Positions 1-10,690 of a DNA stretch of 64,000 nucleotides are shown in pieces (position 1 is the first letter of the stretch; each line of letters begins with the position of its first letter). Source of the DNA: Laccaria trichodermophora (taxonomy: Eukaryota > Basidiomycota > Agaricomycetes > Agaricales > Hydnangiaceae); NCBI GenBank assembly GCA_018417955.1, contig JACTVC010000026.1, forward strand, positions 620,001 to 684,000, read 5' to 3'. Position numbers and translations under genes: made by a program. Below the pieces are notes generated by a model. That model saw only the letters and a list, made by a program, of their open reading frames with translations, was not told where the DNA came from and made no database searches.

Positions 1-19
1 CAACCAATTCTGCTGCCTC

Positions 20-612
20 TAGTGCTTGAAAGTCCGGTCCAGTCTGGTTTTTTGGCCCAAAACAAAAAGACCGAGACCTAGACCGGTCCACACAATTCCT
101 AAAACCTCAAAAAACCGGACCAGGACCAGAAAAGACCAAGACTGCAGTCTTTTTCAGTCTTTGGACTAGTCTTGGTCCAAACTGTTTACAACCAGTTCAA
201 GACCGGTTTTTCGACTAAATATGTATTAAAATTTGCAATTGTGCGTTGGTAGATTTATTGACGTTTTTCGTAGCTTCTAAACGAGTGCAAGAACGTTAAA
301 TTCCGTTGAGAATTGATGTATCTACAAAAATACTAAGGTACATCTGCTATTTTCACGAAATATTTTACAGTTTTGCACGTATCTTTGTCAGTTTTTGGCC
401 TAAAAATATGATCTTAGGTGCGTTTTGAAGGGTTATTATGTAGGTACAAAAAACCGGTCTCAACCGACAAGACCGGTTCACGTTAACCGGTCTTTTTGCG
501 GTCTTGTGATCTCAAATCTGAAGGACCAAGACTGCAGGTCCGGTCTTTTGCAGTCTTGGTCTGGTCCAGTTGCAGTCTTTTTGCAGTCTTGGGACTGGAC
601 TTCCAAGCACTA
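20..612. mobile_element. Short non-autonomous hAT-like element with perfect 8-bp target duplication
   Basis: The ends are exact inverted repeats, TAGTGCTTG on the left and CAAGCACTA on the right, with similarity continuing inward (AAAGTCCGGTCC against the reverse complement of GGACTGGACTTCC). The element is bracketed by GCTGCCTC at 12-19 and again at 613-620. An 8-bp duplication plus a TAGNG-type terminus is the hAT superfamily signature. There is no transposase. The interior is filled with degenerate GACCGGTC and CTGCAGTCTT motifs in both orientations, so it can only move with a transposase supplied elsewhere. It interrupts the reading frame that continues at 621. Assignment to hAT rests on structure alone. 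Confidence 0.85.
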
Positions 613-620
613 GCTGCCTC

Positions 621-1208
621 TGCTTTCAGGTCACATTTGGAGGATGAGGAAGAGGTGGATGAGTGACCCACTAAATGGGTGAAGAAGTCACATGTGGAGC
701 CTGTTGCCTCATCCTCCAGAGCAAGGACAATCCAGCCTGGTCCAGCAATTGACCAGATTTTTATGTTGGTTTTCTTTCATTCTGCCAAGCTCACCAACTG
801 ATCTTTCTTTTCTTTTTATTCTTTATTTCTAACCAGGTGCTTGACAAATACTTCGGGCTCTCCTCTGAGTTTCTCCAGCAACAGCAGGAGCTCATCAGGG
901 AGTTCAACTTTGCCTCTAACTCAGATGCCTGCCTGATTGAGGCCCTCACTGAAGGCCAGAAGAAGCTCATTGGTGGACAGAAGAAACTCATGGATGGACA
1001 GAAGAAGTTCATTGGCGAACAGAACAGAATGCTTCACTTTTGCAAGTGGATCAAGTGTTGGCTAGTCAGTTTGATTGATGAGGAGCAGGAGCAGGGGCAG
1101 GAAAGTGAGGAGTTAGATTTTGAGGCTGATGTTGAGAAGGTTCCTGCTCCTCAGGAGGAGGACAATGACAGTGATGATGACATGGCAGTCATTGGTGGTG
1201 GGCATTGA
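621..1208 (+). pseudogene. Decayed repeat-associated protein gene interrupted by the hAT-like element
   Basis: Removing the 20-612 element joins positions 1-19 to 621 in one open frame, rich in acidic residues. It hits TGA at about 662, exactly where a CGA codon would have mutated by CpG deamination, and the same frame is coding-like beyond the stop. After an apparent intron ending TTCTAACCAG near 836, the last exon (837-1208) encodes about 123 residues. These include a glutamine-rich start, a tandem heptad-like repeat GQKKLIG/GQKKLMD/GQKKFIG and a strongly acidic tail. I do not recognise the family. Such charged repeat-bearing ORFs are common passengers of basidiomycete transposons, but that link is inference. 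Confidence 0.4.
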
Positions 1209-1566
1209 CTTTGGACTTTGTGTTTTTACTGTCCCTGCTCCCCCTTCCTCCCTGTTCTCCTGTTTAGAATTGACATTTTTGTATACATCCTATAACTGGT
1301 AATGAATGGACTCCTTTAGCTTGCACCCCCCTCCCTACCTCTTACCCTGCCCTTTCCAAACTCAAGTCATTGGTCAAGTTGAATGGCAGTGGCCTGGTCA
1401 GTCAGGGTCCATGATTGTGGGTTGTGGGTCCTGTTCAGTTATTGAGGTCAGGAGCAGGGCATACCAACAAAGACACCCAACACACTCAGGCACATGACAA
1501 TGTGTGGCTGTTGTCCCATCAAATTAGCCACTTTTGACACTCTGATGTATCAGCTGAATAGGTGCC

Positions 1567-1592
1567 ATTAGGGTTAGGGATGTTAGGGTTAG
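1567..1592 (+). repeat. Short interstitial telomere-like repeats
   Basis: Three TTAGGG units occur within 26 bp (two adjacent, one after a 3-bp gap). This is the fungal telomere unit, but the run is far too short to be a telomere. It may be a repair scar or chance in AT-rich DNA. Confidence 0.5.
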
Positions 1593-3714
1593 TGTATATA
1601 ATAATACATGTCTTTAGGGCTGTGCACTGTCCACTGGACAGGTGGTGAACAGGTAAGTCTTGTCCATCCCCATCCCATCAGTGTTTCCTTTGGGATCTTG
1701 ATGAGGACAGTATGAGGACAGAAATGGCCATCATACAGGTGACAGTTGTCAACAGGTGTGTATTAATGTATATAGTGATGAAAATCTATAGCCTGTATCT
1801 GAGGGTTAACAAAGTACCAAGAAGGATGATGCCTTGCAAAACAAAGGTCCTAAAAATGCAAAGTCAGAAGGGTAAGGCAACGGCACAACCATAACTCACA
1901 TCATCTGGAGGGCCTGTGCTGTCCAAGTGTCCTTCATGATCTGCATCTGCTCAGCAGCATGTTCTTGAATGTTCCTCCCTCACACACTCCTCACAAAAGA
2001 AGTGGCCACCTCCTTGCTGTCCACAAAGTCCCTCTTGTACACAGGATTTCATCCTTTGGTGCCTTCCAAGCAGATCAGTGACTGATACCAAGAAACCCAG
2101 ACTGATAAGGCATCCACTGCAAACAAGGGATCATTGAATAGTATGATGTCTGATCTGAGGAAATATGCTGCTTCAGGCTGATGAATTGAACAGGGGCAAC
2201 GAAGAGTATGTTAGAGCTGCTTTCACCATAGTCAATGAACACTGCACCTTTTGACCACCAGTCAAAGTAATTCCCTTCTCCCCAGTCTCAAAAAACATTG
2301 AGATTGTGATTCAGCCTACAGGCACAGTTAATTTCATGGAATCTGCAAAAAGTCTTGATCCACTACAACTCAACTGACCAAAAAAAGCCTTGCCTCTCTT
2401 CATTACATTCCTGTACAAAGAGCACATTTTACAAAGACTCAAGTTTCAGTACCAAGGTGTTTGAGATGCATAGGCACCAAATGCAATCTGTAGTGGCAAC
2501 ATGAGTACAAAGTAAGTTTGTGTGAGGGAGGAGAAGCACTTACTGAACTTGCCTGTAAGGCTTAAAAGAGTCTCCCAGACAAAAATCACCATCTATATGT
2601 GCACTACTAATAGAATAGCCTATTTGATTAGTAGTACAAGATTTAATCTTATACAACCTGTACAGATTTAAATCAATGAAATTCAGGGGGCTTTTCTGTT
2701 GTACATACAGAGACTATATACTTCTACTTCTATTGCTACTAGAAGTTTCTTCACTATTCTTCCATTTTCCATTAAGGTTTTTATGAGTCATGTTGCATGT
2801 ACCTTTGTCAATACACACATTCCTCTGACTCTTCAATGCTTGAACCTGATTCCTATTATCTTCAGTTCTGCCCTCAGTTGCATATGACAATCATAATAAC
2901 ATGTTGTGTGATGATTGTCATGGTAAGAAAGAAGAGTGAAGACCAAGTTATTGAGGTTAGATGTGAATTCCAAGATCAACTGAGACCTTTGGTCAGGTTG
3001 TTTGTTTGGTAATGGAAGCTTTCACTGGACACATGACAAGATAATTTGTGTTGGAATATGCTAAAAATATCTTTTGAAAATTTCTTATTTTTTCCCTCTT
3101 TTCTAGCAAGAAATATGTAATACATCTTCAAAGATTGTTTTTGATGAATGAAGGTCAAATATTGATAAGATATGTTAAAAACATGTTGAATCCATTGAGA
3201 TAGATATTTAGACAATTTAAATTGACCCTATATCTTTCAAGTAAGTACAATTATTTCACACAATTTAAGGGAGTGAATGTTAAATTTGATAAATTATGCC
3301 CATCACTGGATTCTGTTTTCTGTGAGAAATTACCTTCTCTTTACCTCTCCTACCCTGACTTCCATGCCTTGCCTCTCACCTCCATCTCTCTCAACCCCCT
3401 CTTGCTGTGGCCAACCTCTCCAGGTGATGCTGGCAACAATATGCCATGTGGAGCTTGGCTCCCATCACATTCCCACATTCAAGAGGCTGAATGTTTGTGT
3501 GCTTGAGCAGGCTTTCATCAACAACATGTTGGGACAGAAAATGATGTGCCACCCACATCACAACACATTGAGAAGTGGGGGATTTACAAAGTATGTCTGA
3601 AAATTCAATGACTGCAAGGTCATATGTAGTCTTGTAGGGTAGAATGTCCTTTTTTGCCACTCATATATGTACTACATGTCATGTAGATATCCTTAGCTAT
3701 AATATTATGAGAAT

Positions 3715-4010
3715 CTTATATATAAAGGCACAATGGTCTGCTTAGCTAAGATTTGTAAGATTAGCTAATATAATGACTAAGCAACCATTCTGTCTTTATA
3801 CTGAGCCACATGAGCAGCATTTGCTGGGAACTCTGGCCACAGGCTGTCCCACCAGACCTTATAACTAGATTCTGTAATATTTAAGTGCTGTGTTCAATAA
3901 TTGTCATGCTTTTTTGTGGGTACAGCTCCTTCAGCAGCCTCAATTTCGCTTTTTTTCCCATCATTTTCAACCTCCACTTCCCTCTACACCTGTGTGAAGC
4001 CCCTGTCAGT
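3715..4010 (+). repeat. Direct repeat, copy 1 (partner at 4918-5205)
   Basis: Begins TTATATATAAAGGCACAATGG, continues with the TTAGCTAAGAT and AAGCAACCATTCTGTCTTT blocks, then CTCAATTTCGC, and ends near CTGTCAGTATAT. The same ordered blocks recur at 4918-5205 with indels. A shorter relative of the first block (ATATAGAATGGCACAATG) occurs near 6332. It is a degenerate interspersed repeat with no coding content. Confidence 0.7.
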
Positions 4011-4917
4011 ATATATATATGTTTCTCTTTTTGCTTATTGTTCACCTGTTTTGTCTGATGCTATCCTGTTAATCCAGTTCTTTTTGACCTTTCTCCAACC
4101 TTTCTCTTCTCATTTGTATTTTTCTATGCTTTGTGTGGGTGGATACTATCCTGCTTCTTCTTTTGTGATTTGGAAAAAATTGGAGGATTAAGGACCTTTC
4201 TGTATACATGTATGCCAGCTGCTATCAATATTTTGCTTCTTTTGCACAGTATAAATATGGGCAGTTCTTCCTTTTTGAAATGTAAGAGGGTTAGGCCAAT
4301 AAATAATAGCTAGATTTCTATGGCTGGCTACAGTTACAGTATGGCATGTAGCTCCATGTAGGGGTGGACCAAAATGTAACTTTGATGATTCAAATGGAAG
4401 ATGTGTGCCAGAACTGGGAGTGAACATGTGTTGGGTGGGAGATTCAGAGGGCTTTCATCTGGCAAGCTGGCAAAGTGTGGTAAGCTTTCCCCTGGGCAAG
4501 GCATGGCCAAGTGAAGTGAGTGCTGTGCCATAAGTTCAGGTCCAAGTGTAACATTGCAGAACTGGGAAAAAAAGAGGACATATATATCCTAACACACTCC
4601 CTGAATGGGGAATTCAGGCATTCCCTAATTCTAACTGAGAACATGCGACAAAGAACACACTACCAAGAACATGCTACAATTGAACATGTCCATTAGAATT
4701 GGGATTGAGCATGTGTATAAAAACTGGGATTGAGCATGTGTACTGGGGGGTCCAGGGGGCATGCCCCCAGCAAGCTGTGACCTGCACCAGAGGCATGGCC
4801 AAGTGTTAGCAAGCACCATGCCATAGGTGTGGGTCTAAAGCTTAGGGATTTAAGGTCAGTGCCATTTTTGTTGTGACATTGGAAGGTAGGCTAAATTATT
4901 TTACATATTGTATAGTC

Positions 4918-5205
4918 ATCTTATATATAAAGGCACAATGGTTCACTTAGCTAAGATTGTAAGATTAGCTAATATAATTATTAAGCAACCATTCTGTCTT
5001 TTACTCAGTGGCATTTGCTGGGAATGGCAGTTGCTGAGAACAGCAAGTACAAACACCACATGGGCAGGACATGTTAAAAATTTCCCCCACCACAACACAT
5101 TGCATTGGTGTTTCTTGCCCCCATATCACCTTCCAAACACTCAATTTCGCTTTTTGGCACTATATTTTCACTCTCCACACCTGTGTGGGGGTCTCTGTCA
5201 GTGTA
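4918..5205 (+). repeat. Direct repeat, copy 2 (partner at 3715-4010)
   Basis: Same block order as 3715-4010, with substitutions and small indels. Both copies are CpG-poor, so the duplication is old. Confidence 0.7.
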
Positions 5206-6330
5206 TTTTCACTTTTTTGAATGAGGGCAGTTTAACTTTGATGATTAAGATAAAATGTGTGTGTCAGAACTGGGACTGAACATATGCACTGGAAGGGCCA
5301 GGGGGCTTGCCCTGACAAGCTGGCCAAGTGCAGCCATTGCCACTGCAGGTTAAAGTGTATTTTTGAAAATTTAAATAAAGTGTAAGTACCAAAACAGGAA
5401 TTAGTATAAGTTTGAGAAACATGTACACCACAGCTATCAGATTTTTATGAGATAGTCCCAGGGTCTTTCCTTTGGCAAGCTGGCCAAGTGCAGTGAGTGC
5501 CAAACCATAGGTGCAGGTCAGCATAATTTAAATTTTTTAAATTTAATAAGATGTAAGTACCAAAACAGAGATTGAAAATGTGCACTGGAACTGGAATAAA
5601 AATATGTACTGGGGGGACAGCTTGCCTCTGGCAGGCATGGCCAAGCGAAGCAAGTGCTGTGTCCAGGTCTAAGCCTAACATTGATGATTCAGATGAAAGG
5701 TATACACCAGATCTGGGATAAAGAATGTGTATCAGAATGGAGATCGAATATGTGTACCAGAAGTGGGATTAAACATGTGCACTGGAACTGGGATAAAAGA
5801 TGTGTACCAAAACTGGAATTAAACATGTGTACTGGGGGTCCACACCATAGGTGCAGAAAGTGTAACTTTGAGAAACATGTATGCCACAACTGTTAAATCT
5901 GTATCAGGTAGTCCAAGGGCTTGCCTCTGGCAAGCTGGCCAAGCACAATGAGTGCCACTGCAGGTTTAAGTGTATCTTTGAAAATTCAAATGAAGTATAA
6001 GTATCAAAACAGGGATTAGAGATGTGTACCAGAACTGGAAACAAACACATGTGCTGGGGGATAGCTTGCCCCCAGCAAGGCATGACTGAGCAGAGTGCTG
6101 TACTATAAGTCCAGGTTTAAGTCTAACTATGTGTACTAAAAGTGGGATTAAATATGTGTACCAGAAGTGGGATTAAACATGAACTGGGATAAAAAATGTG
6201 TACCAAAACTGGGATTAAACATGTGTACTGGGGGGTCCAGGGGGCGTGCCCCTGGCAAGCTGTGACCAGCACCAGAGGCACAGCCGAGCGTTAGCGAGTG
6301 CTGCACCGTAGGTGCAGGTCTAAAGCTTGT

Positions 6331-7640
6331 CTATATAGAATGGCACAATGTTTTCAGCCTGAGTAAGGCTGACTCAACTGAGTCAGCGATGACAAATCTT
6401 ATATAATCACTATGAACCTCACATCTTTATATTGAGCTTGACCTCATCTACCCTCCTCAACTCTGGGTAAATAATTTTTTGTATTTTAAAATGCTCTCTT
6501 GCTTGAGAGGCCAGTATTTAGGCATATACATAGAGGTGTAAATTCTATTTCTGTACAAACTTTCTTACATTGCCAGCTCTTTGTGGTTGAATCTATTAGC
6601 TCTGCTCTACAGTCAGAAAATATTTATCATTGGGTGGGTCACCTATCACAATTTTATAGTTGGTTGATCTATTCACTTAGTTCTGTAATCTATCCTTCAT
6701 TATGTTTGGTTTTCTCCCCTCTTGCATGTGCAATATTTAATTTCTGTGTATAGTAATTCACTCCATGGCCAGGGAGAGACTTGGGAATGCTACTCTAAAC
6801 ATCCCTGCCTATAATCTTTGGAGGCTTATTATCACATCTGAGTATGGGATGGGTTTGTTGTTTTATGTCAGAAATTTATCCCTTCACCCCAGCTCTTCAT
6901 TGGGGAAGTGTACCTCTCAAAGCTATATATTGAAGTATTCCATCTAATTTAATATATGACTGGAAATTCGAAGATTAGTATTTTTATAACTCAGTAAGTT
7001 GCTTATAGTTTTATAATTGAAGATTCTCAACAGGCTTGGAGTTATATAGATATAAAAAAATGTATAAATGGGAGAGTTAAAAATCCTCCAGATAAAATGG
7101 GGACTTAAGGAGCTGATTTGGAAGAGGTCATAGGAAGTTAGTCAATTTATTCCATGGAGATGAAGAACCCAGGAAGAAATAATCTAATTTCTCAAAACCA
7201 CTAGAAGTCTATAGTTTCTGGCCCAAGAGGATTTTGGGAAAGCTGAGGAGGTAAGGGAAGGTCATGTTAGAAACATATTTATTGTATGTGTTGGTTTCTT
7301 ATAGCATGACAAGAGAGGGTTTGCAGTACAAACATTGGGGCATGGTAGAGTAGTAAGAGATGTTAAATCGGAAGTAGTACCATTTATAAATATATGTAAA
7401 AAATATTCAACACTTTGTTTAATGGGTAGTCAGAACCAATTCAAAAAACAGGAGTTAGACCTCAGCATGCTATGGCCCATGTTATAGGAGCAGCCAAGTC
7501 ATTGGCCATGCAGAAGCAGGGGTTGGGGCCCAACACACTGCATCGTGAACTTGGCACATACAGATATTAGAATTCAATTGACCATGCTCAGAAAAATTGC
7601 CACTGTGATGCAAATTTTATAGATGTACCAGTAATTTACA
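6331..7640. other. AT-rich non-coding stretch
   Basis: CpG-poor sequence with only short chance ORFs. No terminal repeats, splice-flanked exons or family motifs were found. Confidence 0.6.
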
Positions 7641-7830
7641 CCAACATACAAAGATTAGGATTAAAAATGTACATGGGGATTGGGATGAAACATGTGTACT
7701 GGAACTGGGATTAAAGATGCGTACTGGGGGGTCCAGGGGGCTTGCCCCCGGCGAGCCGTGACCCGTGGTGAAGGAACGGCCAAGTGCCAGCAAGCGCCGT
7801 GCCGTAGGCGCGGGTCTTAGGCTCGTTACA

Positions 7831-8561
7831 TGTAAGGGGCCTAATGATGAAACAAAAAGATTTATTAGCCCATGTGATATAGCAGGGGTTAGTTCCCTGA
7901 ACTGAAAAAACAGCAAAAGACCCTTAAATCAGGTGCAGGGATAGGCCAGCTCATGGAAATGCACCTTGAAATGAGCTGGTTGGCATCACAGGGCATTAAA
8001 TCCACTAAATGGAACTTGATTTAAGCTAAATCCATCACACATAAGCACTTACGTCAACTTATGTGTGCTTTTCTGACTTATTTTCAGATCCTTGCAGCAA
8101 ACCACCTTCCAAAAATCTCCCAGAAGAGCAAAAAAGCAGTAAGCATGTAGCAGCAGATGCATAAAAGATATCCTGCAAGTTCTGTATCTTTCCCAAGAAT
8201 TCAATGGTGCCCAGGCTCTGATCAAGAATGTGGCATGAGGTCCATTTTAGACAAGGACTGCATGTTTGCCTGGGGGAAAGCTTGGACTGGGAAAAAAAAT
8301 GCATTTTTTACATATAATAAATACAACATGGTCAACCACAAGCAGAATTTCAGGAGGGGACAAAATGGTGGGATAAAGCAGCAGGGAGGAGAAGAAATGG
8401 GAGAAGGATGTGATGCACCAGGTCACATGGTCACATGCACCTTCCCAAAGTGGTAGGAATCCAGGAGATCCTGTTAAATCAGCCCACATAAGTAAGTACA
8501 CACTTCGAGTTTCTATACTACAGACTTTAGTAATGTAAAGACTATGTAAGTATGAACATAC
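7831..8561. other. Non-coding repeat-derived stretch
   Basis: Short ORFs on both strands carry no recognisable motif. Composition matches the surrounding CpG-depleted DNA. Confidence 0.5.
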
Positions 8562-8976
8562 TACAGTCATCCACCCCTTAATGATATGCCACCCCCATTT
8601 AATACACTTTTGACTAGCAAATATCTTGCTCAATACCAGGCCGATTTTTATGAAACAAGTTGTAATAAGTAGTAAAAACTCATATCTACCACCATACATA
8701 ATTTGGATGCAATTGAGGCAGAATTGGCAAAGCTGTGGAGCATACAAAATGGACTATTTTTCAGAAATAGCCAAATACAGTCACACCCCTCAATGATACA
8801 CCCATAATCTTAGTTTTTCTCTGTGAAACGTGGGCCAAACATTCTGAAATTTGGTATGGTCATAGAAGGGCATTTATCTGAGCTTTTCATGTAGTTTTTG
8901 TAGAGAAAGATTGTGCTCAAATCTGTTTAAGTTAATTTCTGATTTTGGGTGCATCATTAGCATGTGGATGACTGTA
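8562..8976. mobile_element. Tc1/mariner-like miniature element(s), nested or composite
   Basis: The left end TACAGTCATCCACCCC is mirrored by GTGGATGACTGTA at the right end, giving inverted repeats that start CAGTCATCCAC next to TA dinucleotides, as in the Tc1/mariner superfamily. The similarity extends through an AATGATNNNCACCC block on both sides. A second left-end copy (TACAGTCACACCCCTCAATG) lies inside at about 8774, so 8774-8976 could be one element and the outer end a second copy. No transposase ORF. The superfamily call comes from terminal sequence and TA target only. Confidence 0.6.
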
Positions 8977-9251
8977 AGTACTATAACAGTGGGTGATTTC
9001 AATTTTCAAGTAGTTGCACACTTGTTGTGCTAGTCTGCAGAGATCACAGAATGGTAGATTTTGTACTTGAGTGAAGCCTCATTAATAGATATATATCAGT
9101 CAGAGGATCTACTCCAGTGCAGCTGAAAAGAAACAAGTATGTAGCTCTTTGGATAAGTGGAAGCACTATGTAGCACAGGAGAGTGCAGTGCACTGCAGGT
9201 GCATTTGGAATGCACATGCTTTCTCTCATGACCCAACTGTACCAGTGGATT
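8977..9251. other. Non-coding flank of the split ORF
   Basis: CpG-poor DNA without recognisable genes. The reading frame of the split minus-strand ORF ends at 9252. Confidence 0.4.
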
Positions 9252-9433
9252 TCACAGATTTCTCCAATGATGGTGGAATGGGCAGAAGTGCTTCCCCAGC
9301 ATATAACTAGCTAGGTAGATGGTGGTATTGCGGTGTCTATCTACTACATGTGATGCATATATATAGTGTGCACACATGTGACCTTGCTCTGGATCATGAA
9401 ATGCCTGCTTCACATCCTTGTCCTGGAAAAGCT
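9252..9433 (-). pseudogene. 3' half of an unrecognised ORF split by the copia insertion
   Basis: On the minus strand this segment continues, in frame, the ORF that breaks off at 16024. If the retroelement and one copy of CTGTC are mentally removed, codons run on without a stop through a region containing HVVDRH and SYMLGKH to a stop at 9252. A second degenerate copy of the same coding region lies at 16485-16742. Function unknown. The long open frame across the pre-insertion site suggests it was coding, or recently derived from coding DNA, when the copia element arrived. Confidence 0.5.
9272..9397. repeat. Direct repeat flanking the retroelement, copy 1 (partner 16513-16638)
   Basis: About 126 bp nearly identical to 16513-16638 in the same orientation. 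It is not the LTR and not the target duplication, but part of the duplicated minus-strand ORF. At least one difference is a CpG to CpA change (GCGGTG against GCAGTG). Confidence 0.85.
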
Positions 9434-9844
9434 CTGTCTGTTAGAAATTGACATTTAGACAGTACTTTACCCTCCTCCATGAGTTCCGGCGGATTCCGCC
9501 GGAATCCCACGGAATGTTGGAATTCCACTGGGAATCCGCAGGAATGGTAGGAATGTACAATTCCTGTGGATTCCCATGGATTCCCAGTGGAATTCCAGGG
9601 AAATTCCATGGAACTTCCAGAATGATTCCTATGGATTCCCAGTGGAATTTGAATGGAAATTCCAGTCAAATTCCCCTTATCCTGATGACTTCCTACTCAT
9701 ATTTCCTTATAAAATTCACATGTAGAAGTCACACAAATTGAGTTGTTATGTATTTGAAATATATTATTACACACACTACACAGTTTATCTTAAAGGGAGG
9801 GGGGAGGGGAGGGACAAGGTGGAGTGTATTCATATTTGGGAGGG

Positions 9845-10050
9845 ACAAGGAAGAGGGAAGAACAAGGCAGGGGAGGGAGGAAGAGGGAAGGACAAGAAAG
9901 AGGGAAGGAAGGGGGAGGGACAAGAAAGAGGGAAGGAAGGGGGAGGGACAAGAAAGAGGAAGGAAGGGGGAGGGACAAGAAAGAGGAAGGAAGGGGGAGG
10001 GACAAGAAAGGGGGAAAGGGGGGAGGAGGGAGGGAGGGAATGGTGGAAGG
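9845..10050 (+). repeat. Polypurine minisatellite
   Basis: Repeats of GGGAGGGACAAGAAAGAGG and length variants make the plus strand almost entirely A and G, broken by one C per unit. The long ORFs through this block are low-complexity artefacts. Such tracts can form triplex DNA and vary in length. Confidence 0.9.
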
Positions 10051-10129
10051 GAGAGGGGTGTAGCTGGAAACTCACCTATCGTCGTCTCGTGTCGGCGTCG
10101 CATCGTCGTGTCCCATTTCGTTGTCACCT

Positions 10130-10690
10130 CGTCGCGTGTTCGCGTTTTCATCGCGTGTTCGCGTTTTCATCGCGTGTTCGCGTTTTCGTCGCGTGCCGGT
10201 GTTTTCGTCGCGTGCCGGTGTTTTTGCGTGTGGGTGCTGCCTGTTGTCCGTTGGGCGCCGGGTGATATTCGTGGGCGCTGGGGTGTGTGTGTGTTCGTGG
10301 GCGGCGTGTGACGTGGCACTGTGGGCGTCGGCGTTGTCGTTGTCGTGGGCACTGGGGCGTCGTCGTGGGCGGCGTTGGCGTGGACGTGTTGGCGTGGAGC
10401 CGTTGTGTGGGCGGTACGTGTTTTTCGGTGGGCGGCGCGTGTTTTTTGGTGGGCGGTGCATGTTTTTTGGTGGGCGCTCGTGTTTTTCAGTGGCGGTGGG
10501 GCGTTTTCGTGGGTGGGGTATGGTTTTCGTGGGTGCCGGGGCGTTTTCGTGGGCACTTGGTGGTCGTCGTTTGGTGACGTGGCGTGGCCGTGTTGTTGTT
10601 GAAGGGCGACGGTGGTGGCGTGGCGTTGGCGGCGGTGACGAGCATGTGGTGGTGGTGGTGGTGGTGGTGGAAGAAAAGAGTGGCCGTGTT
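10130..10690 (+). repeat. CpG-rich G/T-biased minisatellites
   Basis: Three tandem copies of a TCGCGTGTTCGCGTTTTCA unit are followed by GTGCCGGTGTTTTCGTCGC variants, then GTGGGCGG-TTTTTTGG units (10400-10560) and a (GTG)n run near 10650. The plus strand is rich in G and T and poor in A and C. ORFs of up to 300 codons here are compositional artefacts. Confidence 0.85.

Larger units (their letters stand above)
1209..4385. other. CpG-depleted AT-rich non-coding repeat graveyard
   Basis: No ORF here looks like a gene. CpG is nearly absent over stretches of hundreds of bases, while TpG and CpA are abundant, as expected of old methylated repeats. Around 1900-2350 short minus-strand stretches look like fragments of a decayed protein gene split by stops and frameshifts, but no family can be named. 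Confidence 0.7.
4386..7830 (+). repeat. Multi-copy degenerate repeat with GGGGGC-N2-GCCCCC core
   Basis: A unit that reads CAGAACTGGGATTGAACATG, then GTACTGGGGGGTCCAGGGGG, a short GC palindrome, GGCAAGCTG, and a tail ending GGTGCAGGTCTAA. It recurs at roughly 4386-4840, 5255-5350, 5440-5690, 5700-5960, 6000-6130, 6130-6330 and 7650-7830. Copies are in the same orientation and variously truncated. The 7736-7815 copy keeps most CpGs, while the 4755-4835 copy has them as TpG/CpA. The tail forms a small hairpin (CTGCAC/GTGCAG) followed by GTCTAA. No coding potential and no recognised family. Confidence 0.7.

Noticed and set aside
4386..7830. Firm Helitron assignment
   Set aside because: No Rep/helicase ORF, no 5' TC end, and the hairpin lies only two bases from CTAA rather than about ten.
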